A DNA stretch of 64,000 nucleotides from Luzula sylvatica (lineage: Eukaryota; Streptophyta; Magnoliopsida; Poales; Juncaceae). How positions within the stretch are numbered: the stretch's first letter is position 1; each line of letters begins with the position of its first letter. A program made the translations under genes and the position numbers. The DNA lies in contig OX326957.1 of assembly GCA_946800325.1 (NCBI GenBank), positions 54,121,798 through 54,185,797 of the forward strand, read 5' to 3'. The notes under the pieces are model-generated. The model saw only the letters and a program-made list of their open reading frames with translations. It was not told the origin of the DNA and made no database searches. This document shows positions 35,081 through 48,900 of the stretch, in pieces.

Positions 35081-35905
35081 TTGAAATTTTCTGGTTTTAG
35101 AGGGGGTACAGTCGAAACGTATAAAATGTTCTTTACATTACCCGTAAGAAAAAATCATATATTACCATATTTGAGTATATTTTTACTTTGGTTACCATTT
35201 GAAATGTATCCTAAGTTATATTTCTTAATTTTTTTTCTTCAAATTATTTTGACAATTATTTTATTGATAATGAAAAATAAAATAATTTTGTAGTTATCAC
35301 ATTTTTAACTATTTGGTCTTAATAAGATGTTGAGTAACCGAAACGAAACAAAGCGGATGAGATATTGCAAATTTAAACCACATTTGGGTCTCATTATTTT
35401 GAGCCAGTAGAATTTTAGTCTTTTTTTGACACGTTCAATTCGCTACTGAATATTGCAAATTACAAATGTTATTAATCTTGTAGCAAGCATGAACTAATGT
35501 AAGGAAAAGACAAGCATGTACTGATATAAGATAAATAGTAAGCGGAAATATGTAGGAAAAGACAAGTATGTACTGATATAAGATAAATAGTAAGCGGAAA
35601 TATTACATAGAGGAATGCATGATTTATTTGAATTAAAATGGAGCGGTACTTATTTAATGAGGAATATTGTATAATTATAGTATTTTTGTTGGACTAATAA
35701 AATATAATAAGGGTATTCTTAGTTTGTGCCTCAAGCTAATTACTATAATCATCTTTTATTATATATACTTGATTGGATTTGTATATTTGAAGTAAATATT
35801 AAGCTCAACAAATATTAAATAATTCATTTTTTAACATGGTTTATCATGACAAGTAAGAGTGAAACAGATCAAATGCCCGCAGCGAAGTCGCGGGTATTAT
35901 ACTAG
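35081..35905 (+). mobile_element. Truncated Helitron, 3' part only
   Basis: Matches 10,328-11,153, including the 53-bp tandem duplication, the CCCGC...GCGGG hairpin and CTAG at 35,902-35,905. The 5' end and the START fragment are missing, so it cannot be a transposable unit on its own, though its 3' end is intact. Confidence 0.88.
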
Positions 35906-36791
35906 TACAAATTAGAACATAGACGCACAGAATTTCCCGCGCGCGTCCTGCTAGTTGCTTATGAAAAAAGGAAAAAATATTGGGTTAATTATAACAATAA
36001 TTCAGCATCATTTTTTGAAAATTTATCAGAAAATCTGGAACAAAATTTAACAAAACAAATTTAATAAAAAATAATTATAATAAAACTAATAAAAATTATA
36101 GGAAATTTTTTATAAGACTATTTTCATATTCATAAATAACTTTAAACGCCATCTTTAAAACTTTCAAACATGCATAAATCAATACCATAAAATACTCAAA
36201 CATCATGAAATATATCCTAAAACATTAAATTGAATCCATAATCATCAAAATAAATCATGGATAAATTAAATCTTAAATTCCTACTTAAATAATCCAAATA
36301 ATTCCTAAATCATTTAATGCAACTTCTCAACTTAATTACAAAACAAAGCCCCAAATTAATTGGCGACATAAATGACTCCATGCTACTCTTGCCAAATATC
36401 TAAAAATATATGTTTACCTCGTGAGTACCAAATTAACTGAAATATTTGAATTGGTTTAATACATATAATTTTGTTTTAAAAACATATTGCTAAATATATA
36501 CAAACATAGTACTTATAAACACCAATTCAAATATCAGACCCATGAAATCCTATTATGTGTACATCTTGGTCTTAGATAACATAATCTAATTCTAACGGTC
36601 TAATTTAATCCAGCTAAGATTATCACAATCTAATTGTAACGTTAACATTTTTCTATATTAAACAAAATACACTTGGTCCATGATTTAATGACAGTACAGA
36701 GATTAGTATTATCACATGGTGTATGTCTTAAACCTGTACGCCTCTTTTAGGAAGATTGTAATTTATTTCAACACCGCTCCTATAGTTTGTC

Positions 36792-37950
36792 GATAAATAA
36801 AGAACCCCTCACCCCTCTTCATCTTTGTCGTCCCCAAATTAGCCATTACCGTTCTCTCTCCTCACAAAAAAACCTCTTTCCTTCTCCCTTCTCTTATCTG
36901 TTCTTTCCAACGATGAAATTGAGGAACAATGGAATGGATCAAGATACTTAACAGAGAATCTCACCTCACAGTTCTATTTCGCCTATTGTGTTTCTTCTTC
37001 CCCAACTTCTTCTTTCGCTACCAGAAAAGAAATCAAATCGACCAACCCAATAAAACGATCGATTGGGATACTAGAACATTCTTCTTTCCTTGTGGACTCA
37101 TGCTGTTCGAGGATGTAAGTAATTCTCATGCACCTTTGTATTTTTATTCTCTTTGATCTTTGAGTAAATGGTTCTGTTTCTCACCGAATCAAGGCAGTAA
37201 TTGTTTCTCTTTGGTTTTTTATTCTCATTTCTTGATTATCGCTTTCTAGTATCTCTCAACTCATACACATACAAATTTCCTGTCAATTTTGCATTGAAAA
37301 TACATATTCGATTTCTTTGATCTGTTATAAATGATGAAATCCTCATGGATTATTGATAATCTGAACTATTTTTATGATTGATTTTATAGTTTGTAATTTT
37401 TTAGGGACACGTTCATTTGATTAGATCTGCCATCTTGCTTCGTTTCCTTAAAACTCGTAAATAATTTGTTTTTTGTACTTTCTGCCTTCGAATAACTTTA
37501 AGCGTCCCTTTTTATGAATTGATTTCGTAGTCTGAAAAGTTTTTCGATAACTAATTCAGGAACACATTTGATTGATCTTGTAGCCTTAACAATTGCATTT
37601 TGTGCTTTCAGGCTTGAACTCACGTTCTTAGATCTGATGTCATGAATTTATGCGATTTTGGTGGTGTCGAGATGAAAGCTGACAAGGTATAACGAATTTG
37701 AAATTAACATAATTTTCTTATCAAGTTCCAGTTTTAATAATTTCAAAATAATTATTTTTTGTCTTGCATTAATTACCAGGATTCGAAGGCCCATGATTAT
37801 TCAACAAGACGTGAATACAATTAGGTGCGTGTGGACTGTGAACTTTGTCTTTATATTTCTCTCTTAATTGTGATTTATTGTTCATTTTCCATGAAATTAC
37901 AATTTATAGTTCTGGTTTTTTTGTGCAGGGTCCCACAGAATACAAATAAA
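36792..37950 (+). promoter_or_regulatory. Promoter, leader and exon/intron-like unit, copy 2
   Basis: GATAAATAAA at 36,792-36,801, the pyrimidine-rich leader, the GTAAGT donor-like site and the GTGCAG acceptor-like site are all retained relative to copy 1. Confidence 0.4.
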
Positions 37951-38114
37951 TGAAGAAATGGAACCAGAAAAAGACAACTTTTTTAAGCACAACAAAAATG
38001 ACAGTTCTCTTAATTTTGTTTTTGTGTCTTTGTATGTGTGGCGTGTATGTTCTCTGTGTGTGGGTTATTGTATGTGTATGTGTGTGTGTATTTGTGTGTG
38101 TGTGTGGATCATTG

Positions 38115-38154
<40 letters not shown>

Positions 38155-38184
38155 TGTGGGTTAATGTATGCGTGTGTGTGTGTG

Positions 38185-38787
38185 GGGTTCGGCCTTGGAG
38201 GGGGAGGGGAGTCCGGCCCAAGTTGGGCCGGGTCTTGGAGGGGGAGGGAGGTCCGGCCCAAATGGGGCCGGGCCTCGGGGGGGAGGGGTCCGGCCCAATC
38301 AGGGCCGGGCCAGGGGGGATCCGGCCCAAGCGGGGTCGGGCCTCGGGGAGGGGGGGGGTCCGGCCCAAGCGGGGCCGGGCCTCGGGGGGGGGGGGGTCCG
38401 GCCCAAACGGGGCCGGGCCTTGGGGGGGGGGTCCGGCCCAAGCGGGGCCGGGCCTGGGGGGGGGGGTCCGGCCCAAGCGGGCAGGGCCTCGGGGGGGGGG
38501 GGGGTCCGGCCCAAGCGGGCCGGGCCTCGGGGGGAGGGTGGTCCGGCCCAAGCGGGGCCGGGCCTGGGGGTGGGGTCCGGCCCAAGCAGGGCCGGGCCTC
38601 GGGGGGGGGGGGGGTTCGGCCCAAGCGGGGCCGGACATCGCGGGAGGTCCGTCCCAAGTGGGGGCCGGACCCCGGGGGCGGGGGGTCCGGACCTCGGGGG
38701 GGGGGACCCCACCCCCACCCCTCGGCGGGGGGTGCGGGCCTCGTGGGAGTGGGGGTCCGGCCCAAGCGGGGGGGGGGGGGGGGGGGG
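38185..38787 (+). repeat. G-run minisatellite, copy 2, about 16 units
   Basis: Shorter version of 13,434-14,104, preceded by (GT)n at 38,048-38,184. Internal units are lost and several G runs differ in length. The first and last units match copy 1. Confidence 0.95.
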
Positions 38788-40277
38788 TTGATAATATTAT
38801 TTGCAATAATTTCTTGTAAAGTTTGATAATATTTGGTTACATATTATATATTGGGTGAAAGACGAACTTATAAACTAATTATGAAAAAAAAAATTACAAA
38901 CACAAAATCTTTTGCAAATAATATAAAGATCTTCATTAAATTTTGATAATTAAGATTTTCTCCTCAATTATACAACAGATATGTGATTTTTGTACAATTT
39001 TTTTCAAGATCATCTCGTAAGGATACTTTTGTCATTTACAAATATTTTCTTTTTATATTTCATATTATCCGTAGTTCTTAGGTTTTATGTCTTTTCAAAC
39101 ACCATGCTAAAGTTTGGGATTAATGAGGTGTAACTACTTATACCTAAAATTATTTATCCTCATGGTATTTTGCTCCCAAACAAAGGGGTGAATGGAATAC
39201 ATGGATTCATTCATATTTGGTGGAATACTTGTGAGTTTTGTGGATGATACTTCTTTTGTTCGATTTGATACATGCAGTGAGAGAAAACGAGGATAAAATG
39301 GAGGCAAATGTTCAATAAGAGAGAAGAAAGATGAGAGAAATCACATGGGACATAATTAGGTGAATATTTTAGTTAAGAACTAAAGGGTGTTTTAGTCAAA
39401 ATCTAGAATTTATAAACTTAACTCTTGTCTAATTTAACGGAAAGTTAATGTTTTGGACAAATCTGATATTTTCTAAGTTTCAAATGAACAAATTTGATAG
39501 GCTATTAACTTTAGAGGGACAAATATTTTAGAGGGATAAATTTGATATTCATGACTTTAAAAGGAACATACAAGAAATTATTGTTTTTGCTAGCATATAT
39601 AAGAATATATATATGTTTAGTATTTTGCTATCTATATCAAATTATTGTCGTCTAAGTGTTAATTTAAAAATTCTAACATAACTCATCTTACAACGTGTAT
39701 AAAAGTTGTTTCTTATTCCTAAAATTATTAAAAAAAACAATAACACTCATAGCATTATCGTACAATAATTACACATTTTTATTTTTATTTCTCTATGCAG
39801 TAACTTTTTTTTTACAACGAGATGCAAAATTCACATGATTTTTTTTACAATTACCTCACAAATATATGTAATCTGAAAATATGATAATCATTTGAGAAAA
39901 TACTGAATAAAGAAAAACAAAGGAAAAAAAATGAATAGATGATGCTAATTGTTATAATTGGATTGCATGGACCCACGTGAACATTTTTTTATTCTCGTTG
40001 TTACATTTGTCATTTTTTCTATCCAAAAAAAGGCATCATCACAAAATTATAAGTAAATCCAATACAGATTCATAAAATTCTAAAAAATTATACACCAGTT
40101 ATACAAATATAAAGAAGAATGTTCTTGAAAAAATCACACTGGCATCATGACTATAAAATTGGAGGTCACTATAAATTTTTTGATATTTTGAAGTTTATTA
40201 TAACAATTAAAATATTAATAATATGCAAAATATCAACATGTCATTACATTTAAAAGAAGTATATTATGTGTTGTTGT
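38788..40277. other. AT-rich noncoding stretch, copy 2
   Basis: Counterpart of 14,105-15,594; no gene seen. Confidence 0.6.
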
Positions 40278-40884
40278 TAGGGATGTAAACGGTTCGGATA
40301 TTATCCGAACCGACCCGAACCGAATCCGCCTAAATATCCGGATCCAAACGGATCCGGATTCGGTTTTGATAATTGGGATCGGATCCGGATCCGAATAACA
40401 GTATAAAAACGGATATCCGTTTTTGAAAATTCATTATGTTTTTATATAACTATGGTCTCTTATAGATCCAATATAAGTTTATGTTTTCATGACTTATAAT
40501 TGATAAACTAAGTCCATTCTAAAAGAAAATGAATCTTTCATGTATGTTTTTTCAAATTCCAAAACATTTGACAAATAATTGATTTTGTTTCGTAAAATTA
40601 TAATGTCCTTTTATGTATTATTTAAGTATTATTTTGATATTGTTTGAGATTCGTTGGTAAAATAGATAGTTATGTTACATACAAAATATCCGTTTGAACT
40701 ATCCGAATAATATCCAGATTCGTATCCGTATCCGAGATATCCGAATCGAATCCGTATCCGTTTAATATCCGAACCGTATCCGGATCCGGAAATATTCGTA
40801 TTCGTATCCGTATCCGAAAAAAAATACGGATCCGGATCTGGTATGACCACTATCCGAACCGGATCCGAACCGTTTACACCCCTA
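40278..40884. mobile_element. Non-autonomous hAT element, 607 bp, copy 2
   Basis: Same TIRs, same length and same GTTGTTGT target duplication (40,270-40,277 and 40,885-40,892) as at 15,595-16,201. It was therefore copied by the segmental duplication and not by an independent insertion. Confidence 0.96.
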
Positions 40885-41558
40885 GTTGTTGTAGTGTTTC
40901 AAATATTGAATTAATATTTTGTATCATATATAATGCATACTTGCTAAAGAATATGCATCAATTGGGTCAATTGTTCTTTCTACACATAAAGTTCATGGGA
41001 CTTCTATCATATATCTTTTTATATCGTGCCTTACATAGAAAAACATAGAAAGAAAGAAAAGGTATTTTCGATATTCAAAAATTGAAGTATTTGATTTTGT
41101 TTCTCTCCATTTCGTCAATGATTTGTACTCTCAATTATTTCTATTTATTCACTCTTATGTTTGTTCCATCAGTTACTATTTTTAATTGGACGATTATTAT
41201 ACAAGTTATATATATGTTTTGTGATATAATACTACCAGTATCAAATTATATTTCAAACTTACACCTGCGAAAAAATATGTCACACAAGAATTTAACCATG
41301 ACACATCCTGCAAAACTAATTGAATTGTATCACAAATCATAAAACTATAACTTCCAATCATAAAACATACATCTAAGTGAAGTATAAAAGAAGAATATAA
41401 GTATACCATAAAACACATTTAACTAAAGAGAAAAATAATATCCAAACATATACAAATATACAAACGCTAGAGAGTAAACTCTAGATTATACATTCTCAAT
41501 GATCAACCTGTTTCATCAAATTAATAACCAATAAAGTTAGAACAAAGAAATTATTTCA

Positions 41559-41682
41559 GTCGATGGGCCCATAGCCTAGTTGGTTGTGTGTGAGACACAA
41601 AAAATTATGTATTGTGAGAGGTTGTGGGTTCGATCCACATATGGAGGATATATGAGCCTTCTCCATTTATTATAAAAAAAAC
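41559..41682 (+). mobile_element. tRNA-derived SINE, copy 2
   Basis: Identical position and AAATTATTTCA target duplication (41,548-41,558 and 41,683-41,693) to 16,877-17,000. It was copied by the segmental duplication. Confidence 0.88.
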
Positions 41683-41707
41683 AAATTATTTCATCAAATT
41701 CACTTCT

Positions 41708-44045
41708 TTTTTTCTCCTCCTTATAATGCCACTTTATTTTCATCTTGAATCGTCACACCCAAATCACTCGAACCATTCTTTCCGTTGGACTTGCTAATAT
41801 CATGGGTCGATGTCATTCAAAAGGGCCTCACTACCGAGTCGATTATTTCGTCAATCGTGAAATATTCTCAGCACAATTGCATAAGCGCAACTCTAAATAA
41901 CCCATAAATGTATATATTGTCGCATTAATTTGTAATAAAAACCTAAATTAACTTTTAAATATAATACTTTCGGAGAAAAATGAAATTGGACAAAAAGTGG
42001 ATTTCATAGTTTCTCTTGAATAATTTGAACAAAATTCATTTTTGTCTTGCAGCCTTTTCATGCAAAAAGAAGAACAAATAGTCTTCAATGGAAGAAATGA
42101 GAAATTGTATTTACATTCTTACTGTAATACTGTTTCAAAAAAAAAAGAAAAAAAGGAAATGATTAAATTACGGTAAATGGATTTGTTCATTTTAGAGGGT
42201 TTTTCAGAAAAAGAATCGAATTAGAGAGGGAAATAGAAGGTAAAAATGAAAACAATCATGAGAAGTTAGGGAAAGAGAGCAATGGGAATTGTAATAGATG
42301 CAAGTATGATTTAATTGCATAATCGAGCTCAACTGAACAACAAATAAATAGAGAAAACTTACAACTCTTCACAGAAATCGATTTTGACGAGTCCTTTCAT
42401 TTGTAATATTAACAAATGCTATTATATAACTACACAAAATAATGTAATGACTCATATTACAAAAAATATATTTACTAATTTGAAAAGAAAGAGAATATAA
42501 TCTTAACAAATAGATTAATTCAATAAAAAAATTATATATAAGTTGTGTGTGTCAAAACAAATTTAACAATTTCATATTACTTACCATGTGAAACATTACA
42601 TTCAATATCAAGCCTAAGGAATCATCGTCTAGTTTGGATTTAAAATATTAAATATGACATTGTTTCAGAACATGACTTAAATATTTACAAAATAATGATA
42701 CATAAATTACTACATATATGTATTAAAAGACTAAATATAGATTAATATATATGATGAAGCCACATTATAAAATCTAATGATCAATAATTATAATGATATT
42801 GTTGCACGAAAATACTTTAGCCAAAGGCGCAAAATAAGAGTGTGAGTAAATTCTTGCACGGTCTAATAAAACCATCAACCAAATGAAAAAAATGTTATTC
42901 GTTTTTTGGAATTTTTGGAAAAAACATAATTTTGGTTAATTAGACTTTTTATTTACATTTTTTCTTCAAATAAAAGTTACAAAAATAAGATTGTTAAAAC
43001 GAGAAAAATACGTTTCCTCAATTTAATTTGTTTTTTTTTTCTATATTCAATTTATTTATACGTCAGAATATACGAGTCTTGGAATATATCTAAGTCGATT
43101 TATACTCGTACCAGAATGTAGCATGTTGATATAGAAAATGAAATATTGACCTTGCAAATAATGTACTGGTGGTAGCCATTAATTAATTATGTATTAATCA
43201 GACTTATACAATGATTAATATTTTATAAATAAATTACTAATTTACAAATTAGTAATTTACATATTACTTTATTAAAATTTTTTTTGCTCAAATAAAAAAT
43301 GTTATATGATAATATATTAATTACATGTTCGTCATTACATATTACTTTATTAATTTGCTCAAATTACTAAAAAAAATTTATACAAATTATATATTACATT
43401 AACAAAACAAATTATAACTTATGTATAAATTTAAGAACTGAATAAGTGAAGAATAGGTTTTTTCTTCAAATCACTAGATAATGACTAGAATAACTAAGAC
43501 TAGATTGTCAATTTTATGAATAAGTTGTGCCCATAAATTACTGTGTGGAATAAGTAATCTTTTAGAGTTGTATGCTAAGTGAAGCAAACTAAAGTATGCC
43601 CATACATTTTGATATGTTGTATTTTGATTACTGTGTTGATTACTCCTTTAATATGTTGTATTTTGATTGATTAATTAGAAGACGAAAATCATTTGGAATT
43701 GCATGAAGAAAAAGAGTTTAAAGTAATAGAAAATAAAAAACGGATAAATGTGTTAATTTCTTTGTCAAAGGATATACGGAAAAAACAAATAGTCATTTGC
43801 AAGATCATTTTATAGGTTATATTTTGTTTTCTTAAATTGGGTATTATCTTTTTCTTCTTCAAATAAGTGAATAACGATTAAAAAAAATAAAATTCTAACG
43901 ACGAGCAAATTATGTTTCCTTATTTTTATTTTGTTTCGTTTTTCTCTAATATATCAAATTTATTTATACTTCAAATCAAAATGTACCCTAGTCGTACTAA
44001 ATACAATTTTATTCGAATAAATTAAATTAAATTATATTGGTGTAG
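41708..44045. other. AT-rich noncoding DNA
   Basis: No gene is recognised. A partial, diverged copy of the 0.64-kb dispersed repeat lies at about 42,410-42,690. The rest is AT-rich with only short fortuitous frames. Confidence 0.55.
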
Positions 44046-44130
44046 AGATGTTAATGAATTAGATAATATCCGTGTCGGACGGGTATCCTATCCGGACGGG
44101 TCGGATAATATCCGATTAAGCCTACCCGTG
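44046..44130. mobile_element. hAT-like terminal fragment
   Basis: The sequence AGAGATGTTAATG followed by repeated ATCCG, GGACGGGT and CGGGTCGG motifs resembles the terminal and subterminal part of a hAT element. The gypsy LTR begins directly after it, and no matching second half is found on the far side. Confidence 0.35.
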
Positions 44131-45823
44131 TGTAATAAATATCAAAAATAGGGTTTTGATATTTGTGGAATATTAGTCCTAAAATCCCAGAATATAAGAC
44201 CCATGTTAAATATATAAATCCCTACGATCAAAACCAACTCCTTATGCCTCAAACTCCTTATGCCTCAAACTCGTTAAAAGGGTATAATCGTAATTACATA
44301 TTTATGTGTTGTTTAAATATATATATGATAGGGACTTATTTGCATAGTTACCCCACCATTAATAATACTAAAAATAGAGTTTGCAAATAAACCCCCATAT
44401 AGGTGTAAAATAAATGGTTTATGAATATGATAGTTTGTTGGGTATGGATGTAAGATACAATTTCACAACTTATTAGGCGCCTCACATCTCACCCCTTTCC
44501 TGTCCATTAACATAGTTAGAAAATATTCATGAAACCCTAAGAGAGAAAGAGAGAAAAATAGGAGAAATCAAGGAAAAAAGAAAATTTCGCAAAACGAAAG
44601 GTGCCATATTCTTCAGGAGGTTAAGTTGTACGAGTTGGCGAGATCAAAAGAAGGATTTCATCCACGTTTCGAGTTGCTCCGTTTTCTGCGCCGTTTCGTT
44701 TAATCGTGTATTTGTCGAGTTTCTTTCCATTAGGTGAGTGCTACTTTCACTTCTATCTTATTAAGAATTCAATTTCGATCGTTTCTAGACCTTACATGAT
44801 AGTCTAGGGTTCTCGCTTTAGAAATCCGTATTTGCTTTAAAAACCGTGTTACATCAACAAAATATATATTATGTAGATTTGATCATATATATGTATGTAG
44901 AATTTGAGTTTGATAAAACGTAGGCCGGGCTTACGGTTTTGAAAGAGGGTCCTATGTGTACATACGCGGCTCCTCCGGTATGTTTTAGTTTGATAGGTGT
45001 AGTGTCGCGCGACCCCGTGGCGCTCTATGGAGGGAATTGCGTAGCAAACTTGATGTAGTGCAAAGTCCCGACCCATGTGGGGTCTGGCTGTGGCGCATGG
45101 ATATCCGTCGTCAGCTCATTTTTGTGGGGAATTCGCGCTTCCCGAGCTTTATGTTATGTTCCAGCCCGTTTGTGACTAGCTATCCACTCGGGGTTGGCAC
45201 TTCAGTCGAGTGTTATTTGCGCCCTCACCCCGGTAAAAGTATTAGTATATATATGATTATGTATGAAGGTAAGTGATTTTGATTTCGAAAAGCCGGGGCA
45301 AGTACTTTGAGAAGTGATTTATGATTTCGATTATTTTGAGCGAGGTTTTTGACTAGCATGTAAAAGGTCGATCTTAATAAGCTAGGCTCAAAACTCACTC
45401 ACTTAGTCACTTCCGTGACTAACCATTTTATTTGAATGTTTTGAGTCTAGGTACGGTGGACAGATTTTCCGGGGCAGCGGGTGTCTAGAGTGTGAGTGCG
45501 ACGGTTTCGTTTTCATCGCGGAACCTCCATCTTGTGTATATTTGTTTACTTCCGTTTCTGGCCAGCGAGCCTTTTGTTTATGCGACATTTTGTTTAGTTT
45601 TGGTGTTTGGTTATGTCGCGTTTGTGTTTATATGCTTCCGCTAGGTTTCTTTGTGTTCGTGTGTATATGTTATGGTGATGCATGTATATATCTGCGTGTG
45701 TCGTTGTTTTCGAGTTGTGGTATTTATGTTTTTGTGAATTTATCATATAAGAGCCTGTGGTATACGAGTTGTATACTGGCGGGTTGCCGCACCCTTTTCC
45801 ACTTTATAATTTGGGGTGTGACA
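44131..45823 (+). repeat. 5' LTR of the gypsy element
   Basis: 1,693 bp, TG...CA. It contains a 16-bp tandem duplication (CTCCTTATGCCTCAAA twice, about 44,229-44,260) that is single in the 3' LTR. Substitutions relative to the 3' LTR are at the CACATCTCACC, GAAAATTTCGC and GGTTGGCAC positions. Confidence 0.96.
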
Positions 45824-45831
45824 GTCTTGTG

Positions 45832-45843
45832 TGGTATCAGAGT
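45832..45843 (+). other. Primer-binding site, initiator tRNA-Met
   Basis: TGGTATCAGAGT lies 8 bases after the 5' LTR end and matches the complement of the plant initiator tRNA-Met 3' end, except the last base. Confidence 0.85.
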
Positions 45844-45961
45844 AAAAACATCGAAAACAACCATAACATTCGTCGTGAGAGTTGGGGTTTCGAGTCTTCT
45901 TAGTTGTGTCTATTTCGAGTTATATCCTAATTTCCAGAATCTCAATTCTAACGTGTATTAT

Positions 45962-48900
45962 ATGTCTCAGAAAAGAATGGTACCGAGGAGAGGCCGTAGG
46001 CGTATCCGTGAGAGTGCTCATGATGAGTCACCGCAGCAACACCACTCTAGGAGACGCCATGTCTTTCCACCTCCCTCTCCGATTCGGAATGATCACCCTT
46101 CGGTGACTTCGCGAGTGCAAACCCAAACGTCCGTACATACCGTTGGTCGTCCTTTTCAACCTCCACCTTTTGAAGACGTAGAAGAAGCTGGAGTAGAGGT
46201 TGAGCAACGAGATGGAAATCATGATCGAGTGGCTCCCGAAGGAAATGATGTAGGGCACGCGCCCGAGGTACCATATGGTCCACCCCCACCACCCCCACCA
46301 CCTGATGCGATGAGGTTCATCGAGAACCTAGTTGAGCTTGTAGCGGGTCAAACACGCCAACCGAGGCAGGATGCGGAAGTCAGTCTCATCAGCCATATTT
46401 CGAATTTCCTGAAAATGGAGCCGAGAACATTTTCGGGTGCGCGGGATGCAGTGGCAGCGGATAATTGGTTGTTGGAGACTACATGGAACCTTGAAAGGGC
46501 ACAAGTGCCCGAGCGATATTGGGTAGAGGTCGCCGTTACGAGACTCCGAGGTGAAGCTTTGCATTGGTGGGAGTTACAACGCCAGTCTTATAATGGAGGT
46601 GATAGAATACCCTGGGATTGGTTCGAGAATTCGTTCGATGAATTCTTTGTTCCAATGGCATCGATTCGTGATTTTGAGGATCAATTTAGGGAATTGAAGC
46701 AAGGGACACGTTCGGTCGATGCTTTTATTGCAGATTATAATCGGCTTTCACGATATGCGACATCGTGGGTGCCTAATGAGGAGAGGTTGGTTAGCGAGTT
46801 TGTGCATCGTTTGCACCCGGAGATAAAACGAGATGTTGATATTTTTGGGAGGCGATATACCTTCGCGCAAGTCTGTGATGCGGCTCGTCACTATGAGAGG
46901 AATTTGTGTGAGCGTGGGACTAGTGAAAGGTTTCATGGAGATGATCAAACGGGGAGTTCGCGACCTCGTCTAGCGCACAAACCCAGCCCACCAAGAAAGC
47001 GTTCGCGCAACGAAAGGAGGTTTTATCCGAATCAAGGGGCGGGGCAATCCCAACAAAACCGATCCAAACAGATTCGGAGATGCAACCGTTGCGGGTTTGA
47101 GCATGGGGGAAAGGAGTGTTGGAGGATGAGTGGTCTTTGTTTCAATTGTGGAAAACCTGGACATTTCGCTAAGGAATGTCCTCATCCGCGCAGAGCTAAT
47201 GTTGCACCACCTCGAGCAGCAGAGCAAACACCGCAAGGAGCTGGGCGCGGTAATGCAAGAATGTTTGCAGCGGTATCACCATCAGGGGTAGTCGGGGAAG
47301 AGACGAGTGCGCCAATGGCCAATCCAGTCACAGGTATATTTCTGATTTCTGGAGCACCAGCTTTTGTTTTGTTTGATTCGGGTGCGAGTCATTCGTTTGT
47401 GGCTCGTGATCTTGTTATTTCTCAAAAGTGGGATTGTACCCCGAGTGTCACACCATTAGTAGTTAGTACGCCCTTGGGTATGAGTGTAAGTGTTAATGAA
47501 CATTGCGAGGGCAAGATAGTGGTAATCGGTGAGCGTGAGTTTCCCGTTGATTTAAGTGTCCTCGAGATGTTCGACTTTGATGCTATTTTGGGAATGGATT
47601 GGTTATCCCGTCACGGAGCGACGATTGTGTGCCATGAGTCCTGGATTTATTTTGATTTGGAGGATGGATCCCGTATTAGTGTAAGGGCCAAACGACTCGG
47701 TCGGGAAGGACCGATTATTTCTGCGATTACCTCGCATAGAGTGATGGCTAATGATTGTGTTGCTTTTCTTGCGAGTGCACAATCTAATGAGGGGTATGTA
47801 CAATTAGAAGATATACCTATTGTACGTGAGTTTGTACGGGTTTTTCCGGATGAGTTGCCGGGGTTGCCACCAGAGCGAGAGGTTGATTTCGAGATAAAGT
47901 TAGTAGCTGGGGCTGGATCAATTTCGAAAACTCCATATCGCATGGCGCCGACTGAATTGAAGGAGTTAAAAATTCAGCTTCAAGAGTTGTTGGATAAGGG
48001 GTTTATCCGTCCAAGTGTTTCTCCATGGGGAGCTCCTGTTTTATTTGCGAAAAAGAAGGACGGAACATTACGACTATGCATGGACTATCGCGAGTTAAAT
48101 AAAGTTACGATTAAGAATCGTTATCCACTTCCCCGAATCGACGATTTGTTTGATCAATTGCAAGGCGCCACTGTCTTCTCGAAGATCGATTTACGGTCAG
48201 GTTATTATCAATTAAGGATTAAACCTGAGGATGTTGAGAAGACGGCATTCCGTACTCGGTATGGGCATTACGAATTTTTAGTTATGCCATTTGGATTGAC
48301 TAATGCACCAGCAGCTTTTATGGATTTGATGCATAGGGTGCTTCGTCCATATCTCGACTCTTTCGTGGTTGTGTTTATTGATGATATTTTAATTTACTCG
48401 CGTAATAAAGAGCAACACGCCGAGCATTTGCGTACCGTACTTCGCACGCTTGAAGAACATAAATTGTTTGCGAAGCTAAAGAAGTGTGAATTTTGGCTTG
48501 AAGAAGTTTCTTTTCTGGGGCATGTGATATCGCGGGATGGGTTGAAAGTTGATCCAGAAAAGATCAAAGCTATAGTAGAATGGAGACAACCAAAATCGGT
48601 AACCGAGATTAGGAGTTTCTTGGGGCTTGCAGGCTATTACCGACGCTTTGTTGAAGGTTTTTCGAAACTCGCACTTCCCTTGACGCAATTGACCCAAAAA
48701 GGTGTAAAATTTGAGTGGACGGAGGCGAGAGAGTGTAGTTTTGAAGAGTTGAAGAAGAGGCTAGTGTCCGCACCGGTTCTCATTGTACCAAAACCGGAAG
48801 TTGAATTTGATGTATATTGCGATGCATCACACCAGGGTTTGGGTTGTGTGTTAATGCAAGAACGTAGGGTGATTGCGTATGCGTCGCGGCAGTTGAAACC

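Larger units (their letters stand above)
35081..41707. repeat. Segmental duplication, copy 2, right arm
   Basis: Collinear with 10,328-17,025, with only a few differences per kb by eye. The G-run array is shorter by about two units. After CACTTCT at 41,707 the sequence continues into DNA not present at the copy 1 breakpoint. Confidence 0.95.

Noticed and set aside
45542..45961. Upstream extension of the gypsy polyprotein frame
   Set aside because: It lies in the 5' LTR and across the primer-binding site. The first ATG after that site is 45,962. The LTR part is also open in the 3' LTR (52,173) without any downstream polyprotein.
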